From the NCBI GenBank assembly GCA_000231825.2, contig JH720353.1, positions 429,993 through 493,992 on the forward strand: DNA of 64,000 nt. The letters are read 5' to 3'. Source of the stretch: Tetrahymena elliotti 4EA. Taxonomy: Eukaryota > Ciliophora > Oligohymenophorea > Hymenostomatida > Tetrahymenidae. This document shows positions 10,069 through 23,898 of this stretch, piece after piece (the stretch's first letter is position 1; every line of letters starts with the position of its first letter). Made by a program: the position numbers and the translations under genes. The notes under the pieces were generated by a model, which ran no database searches, was not told where the DNA came from, and was given only the letters and a program-made list of their open reading frames with translations.

Positions 10069-13000
10069 ATGGATAAAGCTAAACAAGCTACTAATTAGGT
10101 TTCAGTCTTTGCCGGTTAAGAATAAGGTTAGAGAATGTATAAAGATGGATAAGATTTTATTTAGAAATAGCAAAAAATGTTAGAGGATGAGCATGCAGAA
10201 GAAATGAAAGAGCATGATTTGATCATTAAATAAAGTACATGTACTGATTTAGAGGAATTAGGTTTGGCAGTAAACAAATTAAAATTAAAATCTGTTAAAA
10301 CTGGCCTCTATGGAAGAACATTAGTAACATTTGCACATCCTCATTATTCTATGGATAAAATAAAAGAGTCTCCTTAGTTAGCTAAAATGGTTAAATTATC
10401 TGAATCCAAATTTTAAAGTGGTGACAATGTATCTATTTACAAATAATCTTTAACTTTTGATGGCAATCCTCTCACAAAGGGAGTTATTTTTAAGAAAAAT
10501 GATTACAAATTTGTAGTAGCATTTGACGATGAAATAAATGAAAATTAGCTTTCTAATGAAGTTATTAGCATAGTTATGGAAGTAAATGAAGTAACATATA
10601 AAAGATTCTTAAAGTGTTTGTAAAACATTGGGGAGAAGTATACAGATGTCAGCTTTAAAGGTTCATAATTATTAAGAGTGCTACTTGATGGATCAGATCC
10701 AACTAATCCCAACCCTAATATTAAGCCAATACATGTATTAAATAAACCTATCACTGAGTTTCATAAGAAAGATCTGAACGAAGAATAGAAAGATGCTATA
10801 AACTTTTGTTTATCTTCTTAGACAATTGGTAAAAAATATATTTTATTATTTTTTTTCTATTAGAAAATCATTTTAGCATTTTTTAAATAAAGAAAATTAT
10901 TTGGAATATTTTCTTTTTTTAAATTTTCTTTTGAATAATTTCTTTGTTTAAATTTTTAAATTGATAAATATCTTTTTAATATTTCTAGGCCTGATTCATG
11001 GACCACCAGGTACAGGTAAAACGATGACTGTTTGTGAGTTAATATACTAGGCAGTTAAAATGGGACTGAGAGTTTTAGCTTGTGCAGGATCAAATATTGC
11101 AGTAGATAACATGGTTGAAAGATTAGCAAAAACAGACTTAAAAGTAATGAGAATTGGCCATCCTGCAAGAATGCTTCCAACTATTTATGAGTAATGCTTA
11201 GACAATAAATTAAGAAAAACTACATGCTTTAAAGAGTTAAAAACTCTGAAGCAAAATATAAATAAGCAGCTGTAAAAGTTACAAAAGGATATTAGTTATG
11301 GAGAAAAAAAAGAAATAAAAAAGTTGTTAACAGAATTGAGAAAAGAAATGAGGGAGCAAGAATAACTTAGCATAAAAGAAGTCATATAGGACACTTAGGT
11401 TGTGTGCTGTACAAATTCAGGTGCAGCAGATCACATTTTTAGGAGAGATTTTGGTTAAGTAGAGTTTGATTTGGTTGTAATTGACGAATGTGCTCAAGCA
11501 CTTGAGCTATCTTGCTGGATTCCAATTTTATTAGGTAAAATTTATTTGTAAAATGCATTTAAAAAATAAAAATGGAAAATTAATTGCTAGTAATAATGTC
11601 TTTTTTCATTTATTTTACTGGAATAATTTATTTCAATTAAGTAACTCATTTTTGTTTGGCTTGTTACACCTTATGAAAAAGATTTGTATTTTTTATTTCT
11701 CACTTTTATTTCAGTTATCAGATTTCTAATATCATTTATTTATGCTTTTTTAATTTAATTTAAGGTAAAAGAGTTGTATTGGCTGGTGATCACAAGCAAT
11801 TACCCCCTACTATCAAATCAAAAAATTAAGGATTATCTGTTACTCTCTTTGATAGAGTGTTGAAGGAGTTTGAGCCTGAAAAAGTTTCTAGACTATTAAA
11901 AGTATAGTATAGAATGAATTAGCAGATTATGGAGTGGTCTTCAAAATATGTTTATGGAGGATAGTTAAAAGCTCATGAATCAGTAGCCACCCACTCAATT
12001 GGTGGAGAAAGTATTTTGCTATTTATTGATACAGCTGGAGCTAAAATGGGAGAAACAATAAATGACAATGCTAACGATAGAAACAAATCAAAATCCAACT
12101 TGGGAGAGGCCGATTTAGTAAAAATAATTTTTGATGAATTGAAGTTGTAAGGTTTGCACGAAAAAGAAGTAGGTGTGATAACTCCATACAATGCATAAGT
12201 GGACTTAATAAAAAAACTATTTGAAAATAACAATATTAGCACACAAGAAGTTGAAATTTCTACAGTTGATGGTTTTTAAGGAAGAGAAAAAGAATGTATT
12301 ATTATTAGTATGGTCAGATCTAACCCTCTCAATCAAGTAAATAAAGATACAATTTCATTAATTAGCTAAACTGAAAATCAAATTTAATTTTCTTTCTAAA
12401 TTAGCAGCATCAATCAACATGCACCCCCCATAAAATTATCATTTTTTTGAAAGATTTAAGAAATTAAAAGTAGATATGTAATGATAAACTTCACTATGTA
12501 AGGTTAAAGCCTATCTTCAATTATAGGAATAAAACTCTCAAAATAGAATAAAATAAGACAATTATATTCTTCTGCTTCTTTAAATTATATTAAAATCTAC
12601 TTGAATTAAATAGGTTGGCTTCTTGAGTGATTACAGAAGAATGAACGTTGCTGTAACAAGAGCAAGAAAGTTTGTTTGCTTAATTGGTGACAGTGAAACA
12701 GTTAGTTCAGACAAATTTTTAGATGAGATGGTGAAGTACTTTTAAGAAGTAAATTAAATTTTAATAAGAATTGAATTTAGAAGGTTTAAAATTACAGTTG
12801 AAAATGTGTAAATTATAAATGAGTAGGGACACCAATTAAAATTAGTGTTATTTTTAAATTTAAAGTCATCATGTCTATATGAGTCATACATTAAAGCGTA
12901 TGATTGATAATTTAAAATATAAATAATTGCATTGGAAGATAAAGTATATTTATTAAAAATTATTTAGATTAAATTTTTTATCTAAACTATTTTGACAGTG

Positions 13001-14579
13001 ATGCATTATTTCAAGCAAAAATGGTTGAAAACATTTGCTATTTTATACACTTACACACTTTATTTTTTTTATTTTTATTATTATTATTCTAACATATCAT
13101 TACTCATTTAACACATTAAAATATGCAGATTTCTTGAATTTTGAATCTTTTCAAAATAAAAATTCATCCAACAAAACTTATTTTTTTATCAAAATCGTAT
13201 TGTAACTTATAAAATGTAATTTAAATTTCATTTATTCATAGAATGGAGAGGTAAGAAGTGCCATGGAATATGTTGGAATGCAGGATGTACATTACAACTG
13301 TGGTTTTATAGATGATAAGGCTAAAAAAGAAATCAAAAATGATGTAAACAAACCTAGCTCGTAACCTTAATAGCACAAGACTAAAACTTCTTCAGATGGG
13401 TAAAGTAAGAAATAAAAACGTAAAGAATAGCCCAAAAAAGAAGATGATAAACAGAAGTAAGAGGGTGAGATTTCTTAAAAGTAAGCAGATCAACCTTCAA
13501 AAAAACATGACCATTTCCAGCATGAGCCAAGAAAATAATTTTCGGAAGAAGAATTGAAGACACAATACACAAGAGAAATTTCAATATTTTTAATGAGTAG
13601 TGCTAACGAACTTAAATACGATTAAATCAATAGCTTTTAAAGAAGAGTTTTGCATGAGTTAGCAGAATCTTTCAAATTATACCATGAGAGTATCGGAAAT
13701 TCAGCAATTAAGGATTTTGTTCTTCGTAAAATAACAAGCTCGGATAACACTAAATATAATAACTTAGAGAATGAAGAAAGTAACTCAGACGATTAAGAAG
13801 AAAGTAAACAAAACACCGAGAGCCTAGGACAAAAATAGGACTCTAAGAATAAAAAGAAGAATAAAAAGAAAGAATAAAAAAATAAATAGCCCTAAGGTAT
13901 TTTAATCGGATCTAGCACTTCTACTAATCAGAAAGCTGATAATACTACATAAAGCATAAATTAATCGGATTTGAAGTAACCTGAAAATACTAAGGTAACT
14001 TTAGGATTAAGCCCAAACCCAGTAGTACCTTAAGATAGACAAAATGATTAGAAGAATTAATATCAAGAATATGTACTAAAAAAACAGTAGGAATAATTGG
14101 AAAAGTAAAAGCAACAACAATTGCTTTTAGAATAACAAAAATAATAACAGTAACAACAGAAAAAGGCAAATAAATAGAAAAATAAGGAAAAGAAAGAAAA
14201 GAAGGAAGAAGAATCTAATGAATTGGATGATTTAGCATTTTTGGAGAAGTTGGCTGAAGAAAAAAAACACTGCAAATATTAATTTGCTAATGGAAAGAAA
14301 TGTGGTGTTTTTGTAGAGTTACTAGGAAGTGATTGCAGATATTGTGATTCAAGATATTGTATTAAACACGGTTTACCAGAAGATCATGGATGTGGTGATA
14401 AAGTGAAAAAGGATGCCAGAGAAGCTTTTTAGAAGCAATTCATGATGCAACATAGAGGAGAAAAGCCACTACGTCAAGATTAGCTGAATAATTTACAAAG
14501 CAGACTGCAAGATAAAATAAAACAAAATATCGATAGTAGAAAAGTAAAGTAACCCGAGAAAAATGAAAAGAAGAAATGA
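10069..14579 (+). CDS. IGHMBP2/SMUBP2-like SF1B DNA/RNA helicase (R3H and AN1 zinc finger)
   Basis: Exons 10069-10828, 10989-11534, 11765-12336, 12614-12748 and 13242-14579 give 1,116 aa. After an N-terminal barrel-like region, the UPF1-type helicase core runs from about residue 240 to 730. Visible motifs are GPPGTGKT (Walker A), [11 protein letters not shown] (II), [12 protein letters not shown] (III), VQYRMN (IV), [15 protein letters not shown] (V) and NVAVTRARK (VI). A basic Lys/Gln-rich linker leads to an R3H domain at about 775-850 ([15 protein letters not shown]), a long low-complexity Q/K stretch, and a C-terminal AN1 zinc finger from about 1014 ([28 protein letters not shown]). This is the full IGHMBP2 domain order. 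The family unwinds RNA and DNA 5' to 3' and associates with ribosomes and tRNA. Intron 4 is 493 nt, the others 160-277 nt. Confidence 0.95.
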
Positions 14580-17500
14580 AAAATATGTAGGCTATTTAAA
14601 GAAGAAATGATGTATTTGATTATAATAAAAATGATAAATACTGACAGCAACTAATTCCTTGTTTTATTTAAAATGTAATTATAATAATATTAATTAAATC
14701 GGAATTATTTCTATCAAATTCTAAAAATTTTCTTCACTTTATTCTATTAAAAATAATTAGTTGTGCATTCTATTATTAACACTCAATTTATCATGCATCA
14801 TTTGGATTAATATAAATTTTTTCATGATGCTATCGATTTATTATCTCTTTATCAGTTCGAGTTTTCTACGACAATTTATCAAATCTTTAATTTTTTTAGA
14901 ATTTCTTTCACTTTTATGTGTGGCCATTCACTTATTACTTGAACAAATTAGTTTGTATTGAATCATCAAATTAATGAGAAAATGAGATCATAGAAAAATA
15001 TTTAATTATTAAATTAGGCTAAATTATGGACTTTAATGTTAATAATTTGTAAGTAACTGAGCAAGGATCCTTCCTATTAGATAAATTTATATATTTTTAT
15101 CAACCAAGAATTAATTTTAACTGTTTTTTTTTCATAGTACTATTTTAGTGCAATATTTTCAATATTCATCTATTTATGCTCACAATTATTATTGATTGAA
15201 ATATAGCATCATAAATACTATTCTTATTGTATTTTAATTAAGAATTTTTAAATTCTAATTTTTAACTTATGACAACAAATACTTTGAAAAAACCATAAAT
15301 TATTTAAACTGATATAATAAACATTATTCGAAGCTTGTTAACTATTAAATATAATTAGTCTGGATTTCATAGCTCTAGTGGTTTTCTTTATGTTTCATTT
15401 TGTATTTGAGTTTCTTTTATTATAATAAAAGCAATAAACTAAACCTTCTCCATAATTTATCAAAATATTAGAACAAAAGTCTTAATTTCGAAATAATTAT
15501 TTAATAAAGAGAAGCTGAATTATTTTAAGTTACAATTAGCAAAATTTATGCTATAACCAACAAATTTTTTCCTAAATTAGCCAAATGCCAAATATTTTAT
15601 CACTTTTTTTTGTAAAACACTGCAATTTAATCAGCTCAAAAAAGTTAAAAAGTTGTTTGAATTCTAAAAAAAAATGAAAATAAAAGACAAAAATAAGAAA
15701 AAATATTAGGCAAATAAAAGTTTAATTTTAACATTTTGAAATTATTAGATTTTATCAGGTAATAAGAAATGTTTTTTATTCACAGCTAATACATAATTAT
15801 TAAAAAATAAAGTGTGAGTTAACTAAGATATTTTACATACTTATAAATTTGTAGCAAAAATTAAACAAAATACCTTACATTTCTTAGGTAAATATCTGAT
15901 TAATTTCTCATAATAAATTACCTTAGTTTAAAAATAGTTAATTTTAGTGAAAATTTCAATAATGCCCTAACTAAAAATAAAAGCTCTCAGATTTTTATTT
16001 TTGGTATCCTTTTTTTGCTTTTTTTGGAGTTCAAAATAATAAATTCAAATTAAATGCATTTTGCATTCTAAAGAACTTATTTTTTTATGCTGGAAGCATT
16101 TTTTCTGAAATTTTGCTTCCTAAGATTGCAATGCTTTAATAAAAATATTTGAATATAGAAAGAACTAAAGAATATTTCAAAAGAAGGAGATACTAATACT
16201 TTTATAATTTAGTTGAAAAGATTAATTAAAATTTGTGTAAAGTTCTTACCCTTTTTAAAATTTTTTGTAACATTTGATAATAATTTCAGATTCTTAAATA
16301 GAAAAGTTAAGTTAATTTTAAAAATATATTCATGAAATTTGAATATTAATGATGACCATTCTAATTTTGACTTGTCATTTCAACTGAATTTTTGTCATTT
16401 ATCTGTTATTAGCATAGAGGAAAGTTAATTAATAAATTATTTATTTATTTGTGAAGATCTATTTCTAATATCAGAATTAATTTTATTGCATTTTTGGATA
16501 CTCATTCAATATTTTATTGATTAGCAAATGGAGAAAATTTTTACTTAGGATATTCGTTTAAATCACCCGAAATTTTTATATTACATAATTTTTTAGATTA
16601 AAGAATACTATTCCTCTGCCTAGGGGTGTGCAGAATGCAAAAATTTAATTTAAATTATTAGTTTCTAGTTTATTTCTATTTTAGAAAATATTAAGAGTAT
16701 ACTAACTCTCTTAAAAAAGTGTATATATTCTTGCTATAATGTTAAAATTTCAATTAAAACAATATCCAAATATGGAAAACAAGGTGTTAGAGTTTAGAAT
16801 ACTTATGTGGAATGTATTATGAAAGAGTATTTAAAGAATATAATAGATTTTAATGTTAAAAAAATGAAAAGTTGATTAAAATACAAACAGTGAGGATTTT
16901 CTATTTAAAAAATGTAATCAAACTATTTAAAAGAGGATTAAAGGTGAAGAAAAATTAATCTTGTCAAATTAAATTAGTTAATGATAGAAATATCCTTATG
17001 TTTTATTTTGTTTTTTTGATATCCTACACAAGAAATGTGTTGAAAATAAATATATTATATCCGTAAAAATGAAATTGTGGGTTTTGATTATATGTTTGGC
17101 TTGAGATGTTTAATGCTTCAACATCGTATTATTTATTAATGGCTATTTCGTCAATAATTAATAATAAGTCATAGAAAAATGATAAATAAGACTTGGAATA
17201 GTAATATAGATTCACAATCTTTTTCATAATCTCTCCCCAAAAGTAGGAAATTTTCAATATATTTTATTGCTTAATTATACCTATCAATCTAAAACAGGCA
17301 AACCCTTAATATTCGTGATTCATTCTAAAAATCCAAAAATTAAGTAATCAAATCTTTCTTGTCAAAAATAAAAAGAAAACTATTCTTGATTGATAAAACA
17401 AACAAGCAAACCAAATTTCTTTTTTCTTTATATTTTTTTGTTGAAATATTTATTAATTCTCCATAGAATATTACTTTCTAAAATTCAAGGCTTCTCTTGT

Positions 17501-18558
17501 CTCTAACTGTAATTTCAAAATTAGATACCGAGAAAGAAATTAAAAGGGGGGCTTATATTTTAATTTTTTCATTTAACTTTGAATGAACAATTGTATTTGC
17601 CTTTATAGTTTCAATGAATAGTTGAGATAAAATTAAAATAAGCAATACTATGAATTCCTTATTTTAAGAAACTTTTGTAAAAGAGGTCTATGGGTTCAGG
17701 GTAAAATTAATAATTTGTTTAAATTTGCACAAAGAAGCTTTTTATTTGATTGAAGGGTTCTCTAATTTATGGAAAAGAGATTTTTAGCTACAAAATTCAA
17801 AAGTAATCAAATTTTACACAAATAGGAAAACCTAAAGAGGTAATTAGTCAAATGGTTTGTTTCATCGTTTTTGCATAATTTGAATTGCTTTTTTTGCATA
17901 AAATTAAATGAAATAATATATTAAAAGGAGAAAAGTAAATTCAAATATAGTAAAAAGAGTATACCAGTAAATTATAAGACTTTAAAAATAATAATATGAG
18001 TGAATGTTAATTTAATTAGTGATTGATGATGATAGAGTAATTGAAATCGGTTTGACTTATCAAATTGATGATGTGAATAAAGGTAGATGTTTGCCAATAT
18101 ATTATATATTAATATTGATATAGATAGAATCAAAGTTAATTATAACACAGAGAAACCTTTCCTTTAGTTAAATATATATTTATTTTTATACAAATATAAT
18201 ACGCAGTCCCCTTTATGTGCATAATGAAATTAGAGTTGGTCTTAGGGGTTATTATAAAATTGCAATATTATTTATTAGCTTTTAGTAGAGTTAATTAGGA
18301 ATTATTAAAGGAGAGAGACTTGCTTTTTTACTATTTTAATTAATTTAAAAAAAACAAAAGAAAGTAAAACAAATAAAGAAAATAAGGTAGGCAAGCGATC
18401 TCCTTTTAAATTAATATCTTCAATTATTTATAATAAATATCTAAAAAAAAAACTAAAAAAAAATATTAAATAAATAAGTAAAAGATAAAGAGTAATAAAA
18501 AAAGATCAAACAAATAATACATATTCTATTTATATTGCTCTATCCACTTTCAAAATAA
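14580..18558. other. Gene-free stretch, about 4 kb
   Basis: I read all frames with the ciliate code and found no stretch resembling a protein, no tRNA-like TΨC box with matching arms, and no transposase. A weak GC-richer patch (about 18200-18260, gtcccctttatgtgc) is unexplained. Part of it must be the 3' flank of the helicase and the 5' flank of the phosphatase. Confidence 0.5.
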
Positions 18559-21500
18559 ATGAATCATTTACTTCACATTTCATTCAAGATTCATTACCAA
18601 ACATAATACTCTTACGCCCTATACATCTCCGGAAGCTCCACTGAACTCGGATGTTGGGATCCTAACAGAGCCATCCGCCTGAATTGGATTCAAGTATGTA
18701 CATTTTAATTACTTATTTTTAATCAAAAATAAATTAATTTTTGATCTACTTAATTAAGCCAAAGTTTTTTTCTAAATCGAAAAGTCACTGAATAAATATT
18801 AAATCAATAAATATCAATCAATCACAAGGAGTACTCATTCATTCAATCAATTACACAATTATTTCATTTTTTTTGCTTAATTTCAGCAAAAATAGGTCAA
18901 TTTAAAGAAATAAATAAATTCAAGATTCCAAAAAAAACCTATCTCTTCATCACTTTGTGCAATTTAAGAATTATTTTAATTAATGATTTTCCAAAAATTA
19001 TTGCATACTATGCTGATTTTTGAAAAAGTTAAGCAAATAAATCACACTTTTATTTGTTGCTTAATATAAAATCTATTTCAAAGAAAAAATATTTTTTTGC
19101 ATATTTTAAATATTACTATTTTAGTCTAGCTTTGTCAATTCTAAGTTTTTATTTTATAAATAAATTTTTATAATCACTATTCATACGTCTAAACTCATAC
19201 AAATTTTTAGTACTTCTGATGTTAGTTTAACCTTATTCACTTACTTTATTTAAAATCACTTACTGAAAATAAAATTTTTTAAATTGATTTAATAAACAGC
19301 AAATATTTAATTAGTTACCAACAAGGTTAATAAACTTCTATGCTAAGTTTATATAAAACCAAAATTAATTTAATTCTATGATCATTTTTTTTTCTAAAGA
19401 CTTATTTTTCTTTATATTATTACAGGGAAACTGGTGGACCACTAGCTCAATACTTATTTCTGAAGGACAACATGATTATAAATATTTTGTTGCAAAGCAT
19501 GATAATCCTACTTAAGATATGAAGTGGGAATAGGGACCTAATAGAACAATCAACACTAAGGGCTACTAAAAGAGAGAAGTAGAAATAAGTAATTAACCTA
19601 TTCTTTACATTTAAATTTAATTTTGATAAATTATGCTTATTATAATCCATCTATGAAATTAACTTATCAAACTTCACTACTCTTCTTCTTCTTGATTAGA
19701 AAGAGATAGAATTTAAATTGATGAATGAAAGAAAAAAATAAATTAAAGGATAAAGAGATTATTAGATTCAAATGCTTTGATCTGGAAGAATATTTATTTG
19801 TTTATTAGAACAAATTTATAAATTCTGATAGAAAGAATTCTATTAATAGAAGTATTCTAAGCGTGGAACTTTATAAGTTTTATAAGAATAATAATTAATG
19901 ATTTGTAGAGATGCATTTATTTAAAACTTGAGGCCTATTTATTTCTTGAATCAACTGAATTTATATTAGCATTACATGCACTTGCGAATTACTTGCTATA
20001 ATTACTAGGAATGTTTACGGATTAATTTAAGAAAGTTTGATGCGCTTTAATTTTAATAGGTGGATTTGAAGCATGACGATCATTATTAATCTCAATTTAT
20101 TATTACTTTATTATATTTTTATGCAAATCAATTACGCAATTTTTATAAACTCATCATCATTTTAAATTTATTAAATCTGATGATTAATGAAAAAACTCAT
20201 TTTAATATCATTCTAATTCATCTTTATTGTTGTAAAAAAAGGTGACGTTTGGGAATACAAAAAAGTTATTTTACGCCTCTTTGAAAGCACTAGAATTATA
20301 TCTTGCGAGTCTCCTAACTGCTTATCATAAAAGTGTCCTCAATTATAGAAATCTTTATCTGTACCTTCAAAATAAATAAATAATAGTCCCTTGGGTACCA
20401 AATAAGCCTTTATAGATGGATAACTAGCACAATAATAGCGCGAACATAGCTCTTCAATTTCATCAAATTCCACTTAAGCTAGCGAAGATAGCAGCAGCTC
20501 TCCAGATACTCCTGAAAAAATTGGAAGCAGCGGCAACCTCATTAAAGAGCGCTTTTATGTAACAGCAAATATTGAATCTATGGGAAATATGACTAAGCTT
20601 TAGAAAATGAAAAAATACACATATAGATCCTAAGCCAATACTGCCTCTAATTGTTCTGAATAAAAGGAAATCGTTTTTTGGGAAAAACAATTTTTGGTTA
20701 AAGCTAGTCAGTAAAATTTAAAATATAAATACGCTTACAAGAGTGAAGCATAATACAATGATTAAATGGAACGCAAATCTCATAAAATAAATTTCTCTAA
20801 AAATGATGTTGATTTCTAAGGTGCATTCTGCATTAACGACAAGTGGTAAATGAACTAATTTAGCTTTGACAAAATCACAGACAACATTAGTTTAGGTAAA
20901 CATCATTATCTATAATTTACATAATTTTTATATTGAGCATGACCATTCATGATTTAAATTGAGTGAGTAAATTTATTATTTTTCATACAAATCTAATTAA
21001 TTGCTTCCCACCTTAAATAGAAAAAAAAATAATAAGTAATGCTTTTATATTTGAAACTTTAGAAGCATAGAAAGATATTTTTTAAGAAGTTCATTTAAAA
21101 TTTAAAGAAGTTATAGAAACTTTGCTTAAAAATTTTTATAAGTTCTATCATCTCAAACAATAAATTAAAAAAATGATTTTAAAATGCTTACTAAACTCTA
21201 AGAAAATAAATTCACAAAAAGAAAATTCTTTAGTGCAAAAATAATTAAGAAATGAGAAAACATCAACAATTAGGCTTTCTTAACTTTTGATAAGATAAGA
21301 AATATTTATAATTTAGAAAATATTCGTCAATATTAATTTGATGATGCATAATTGATTTGGAGAAATTTATAATTTTGGATGAATAATACATTATCTGTGT
21401 ATTTTTGACATCAATTGTTCAAAAAACATTCAATTATTTCCCCTTACAATTTCTCTCTTTTTCTTAAGACCACATTTAGTTTTTAATAATTATTACTTAC

Positions 21501-23007
21501 TTTTTAAATCCATCATCAATTTCTCATTTAACTTTCAATTTGATACAAAATTTAAATAATGTTTCATCCAGTCTACCCCCTAGTTTATTTCTCCCCCCAC
21601 CAACTACTCTTAGTTATTGATACTACAAATAACACACAATAAAAATAAATTTTTTAAATTTACAAATCAAGCTAAATACACCACTTTTTAAATTCCATTT
21701 TCATTTAATTTAACATTCATCAAAAATATTTATTCTTCAATTTCATTTTGTGAATAATTAATTAACTTGGCTTTCTTAAAAAATTTTTTTAATTTTCAAT
21801 TACGATATTTATTTTTCATTTGAAATATTAAGGACCTTATCCAGAAAATTCCGAGTAAATTAAAATGCTTGCTCACTCTGGAGTCAAAGCTGTCTTTAAC
21901 CTTTAAACTGAATAAGATATGGAGTACCATGGGACTAATTGGGAGAATATTAAAAAACTTTACTCTAGTAATGGAATTAAAGTGATCCATTATCCTGTTA
22001 CTGATATGGATGTCCACGATATGGCATGCAAACTTCATGATGCAGTTGACAAATTTGCTAATGCAATCTAAAAATGGAATGTAAATAACATTTAAATATT
22101 AGAATCAATCCATCAAATAGTTTTTTACATAATAACTTTCACTTCAAAATTCTACTGAGTGGAAAATTTCTAATTAAAATTTAGCATTTGCTTTATTAAT
22201 TTCTTCTTTGAATTTCCTTAAAGCTTAATTTTTCTAATTATTAATATTTTATTCTTAATCTAATAGCATGTGTACATTCACTGTACTTCAGGCATTTACA
22301 GATCTCCTTAAGTTATAGTTGCTTATTTAAATCTCTATCATGAAATAGATGTCAATAAAGCAATATCTCAAGTGGAATCAAAAAGACCAATCACAAAGAA
22401 AAATAGAGATTACCTCCGCCAAGTTTATGCTATTAAGGGAGGATATGGAAAGATTATTAAATAAATTAACTGCTAAATGCTTGAGGAAAGTAATAGAAAA
22501 AGTATGAGTCCTTCAACAAACTCATTCTCTCCTTTACTCAAAATAGATCCAAAAGTCTCAAAGGTTCAACATAACCTCTAAAAGCTTTCTAAAGCTAGTT
22601 CTGTAAAAGTTGAGTATGTAGAACAAACTAGCTCACAAAAATCTGCTTACAAATAAGTAGAACATAATAGCCAATTGCATCAAGATGGTTAGTAATAATA
22701 TTTTAAGTAATAACAATAACAGTAAAACATCTTCCACTAGCAATAGTAATAGTAAATGCTTTTATAACAGCACTACTACTCCCTTGAAGAACTCCAAACG
22801 ATCAGAAGAAAATATTTAAAACAGTCATAGAAAGCCTCTCTCTCCTCCTTAAGTATCCACTTTCAAAATATAAGCAACGATAGTCTAACCCTAAGAGACA
22901 TAAGCTTCTGGGATAAATAGCCCATCTAAAAAGAATTGCAAAGAAGAAGACACTCTCTCATAAATTCTTTTTAATATGAAAGTAACTCTCCCTAAATATG
23001 GGCCTGA
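18559..23007 (+). CDS. Laforin-like glucan (glycogen) phosphatase with two carbohydrate-binding modules
   Basis: Exons 18559-18693, 19426-19588, 20242-20895, 21833-22080 and 22267-23007 give 646 aa. A CBM20 starch-binding module opens the protein: YALYISGSSTELGCWDPNRA, GNWWTTSSIL, HDYKYFVAKH, MKWEQGPNRTI and EISDVWEYKK. A Ser-rich linker follows, then a second module of similar plan (RFYVTANIESMGNM, EIVFWEKQFLV, LKYKYAYK). From residue 318 there is a dual-specificity phosphatase: GPYPENSEQIKMLAHSGVKA, VFNLQTEQDM, the general-acid loop YPVTDMDVHDM (Asp375 or Asp377) and the signature HCTSGIYRSP (Cys406, Arg412). The C-terminus is Gln-rich. Laforins and plant SEX4-type enzymes remove phosphate from glycogen or starch. 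Module order matches laforin, but laforin has one CBM. Introns 1-3 are long (732, 653, 937 nt). The 3' end is uncertain (see findings). Confidence 0.9.
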
Positions 23008-23525
23008 ATAAATAGAATAGGACCAAATTAACTTAAACCGCGAATGAGGTCTTTCTGAAACTAAAATTTAAAATAAGCAAAAGAAAGTATTTGACTTGAA
23101 TATCGTCTCTAAACATGAAGAAAAACAAACAATAAACTAATTTAATAATCAAAAAACTTCATCTTTGTTAGATTGATGAATTATTTATTAATCATAAAAT
23201 CCTAAAATCAATAAACAATTTCAAGGCGTATATATGCTAAAAATAATAATAAGAAACAAGTAAATAAATAAGCAAATAAAAAAATAATAACATGCATAAG
23301 TAACTTAATTTATTAAAAAAAACTCTTTTTCAATATCATCTCACACTCACTCAGATTTTTCTCTTTCTCTGAGATAGAAAATTTCAATTTAACTCTACTA
23401 CTCCCTTTAAATAAATAATACAATATAATGTTTTTAAAATGTTAACTCATATGAAAGAAGTAAATCGATTTTTATCAAAAATATTTATTTCAGCTCATAT
23501 TTGAAGATAATAACCACTTATACAA

Positions 23526-23560
23526 ATAACTAACTAACTAACTATCTATCTAACTATCTT
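23526..23560 (+). repeat. Simple repeat (AACT)n/(ATCT)n
   Basis: A run of AACT units grading into ATCT units; imperfect but clear. Confidence 0.8.
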
Positions 23561-23874
23561 ACTTAACTAATTAAAAAATTATGTGTAAAGCAAACATCTA
23601 AAATAATATATCTACTATTCTAAATGTTAAAACCTTTATTTCAACCAGCTAATTAACTTATCATTCAGTCAGCTAATTAATCAATCAGTTGAATAATAAT
23701 AACCTTTCCTTATAAATCTTCTAAAATTTATTTAGTTAAAAGAGATAATCCCTAATCGATGGAAACATACATACATACTCAATTAAAAAAATAACACTTT
23801 TCAAAAACATAATTATTATTTCCTTTCTTCATATGGTTTATGCAATTTTCTTTCTATCATCTAACTAAAACATA

Positions 23875-23898
23875 AAACAAACAAACAAACAAACAAAA
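23875..23898 (+). repeat. Simple repeat (AAAC)n
   Basis: About five consecutive AAAC units. Confidence 0.85.

Noticed and set aside
14761..14961. 66-codon Leu/Ile-rich frame after the helicase gene
   Set aside because: No start context or family match; composition expected from A/T-rich intergenic DNA.
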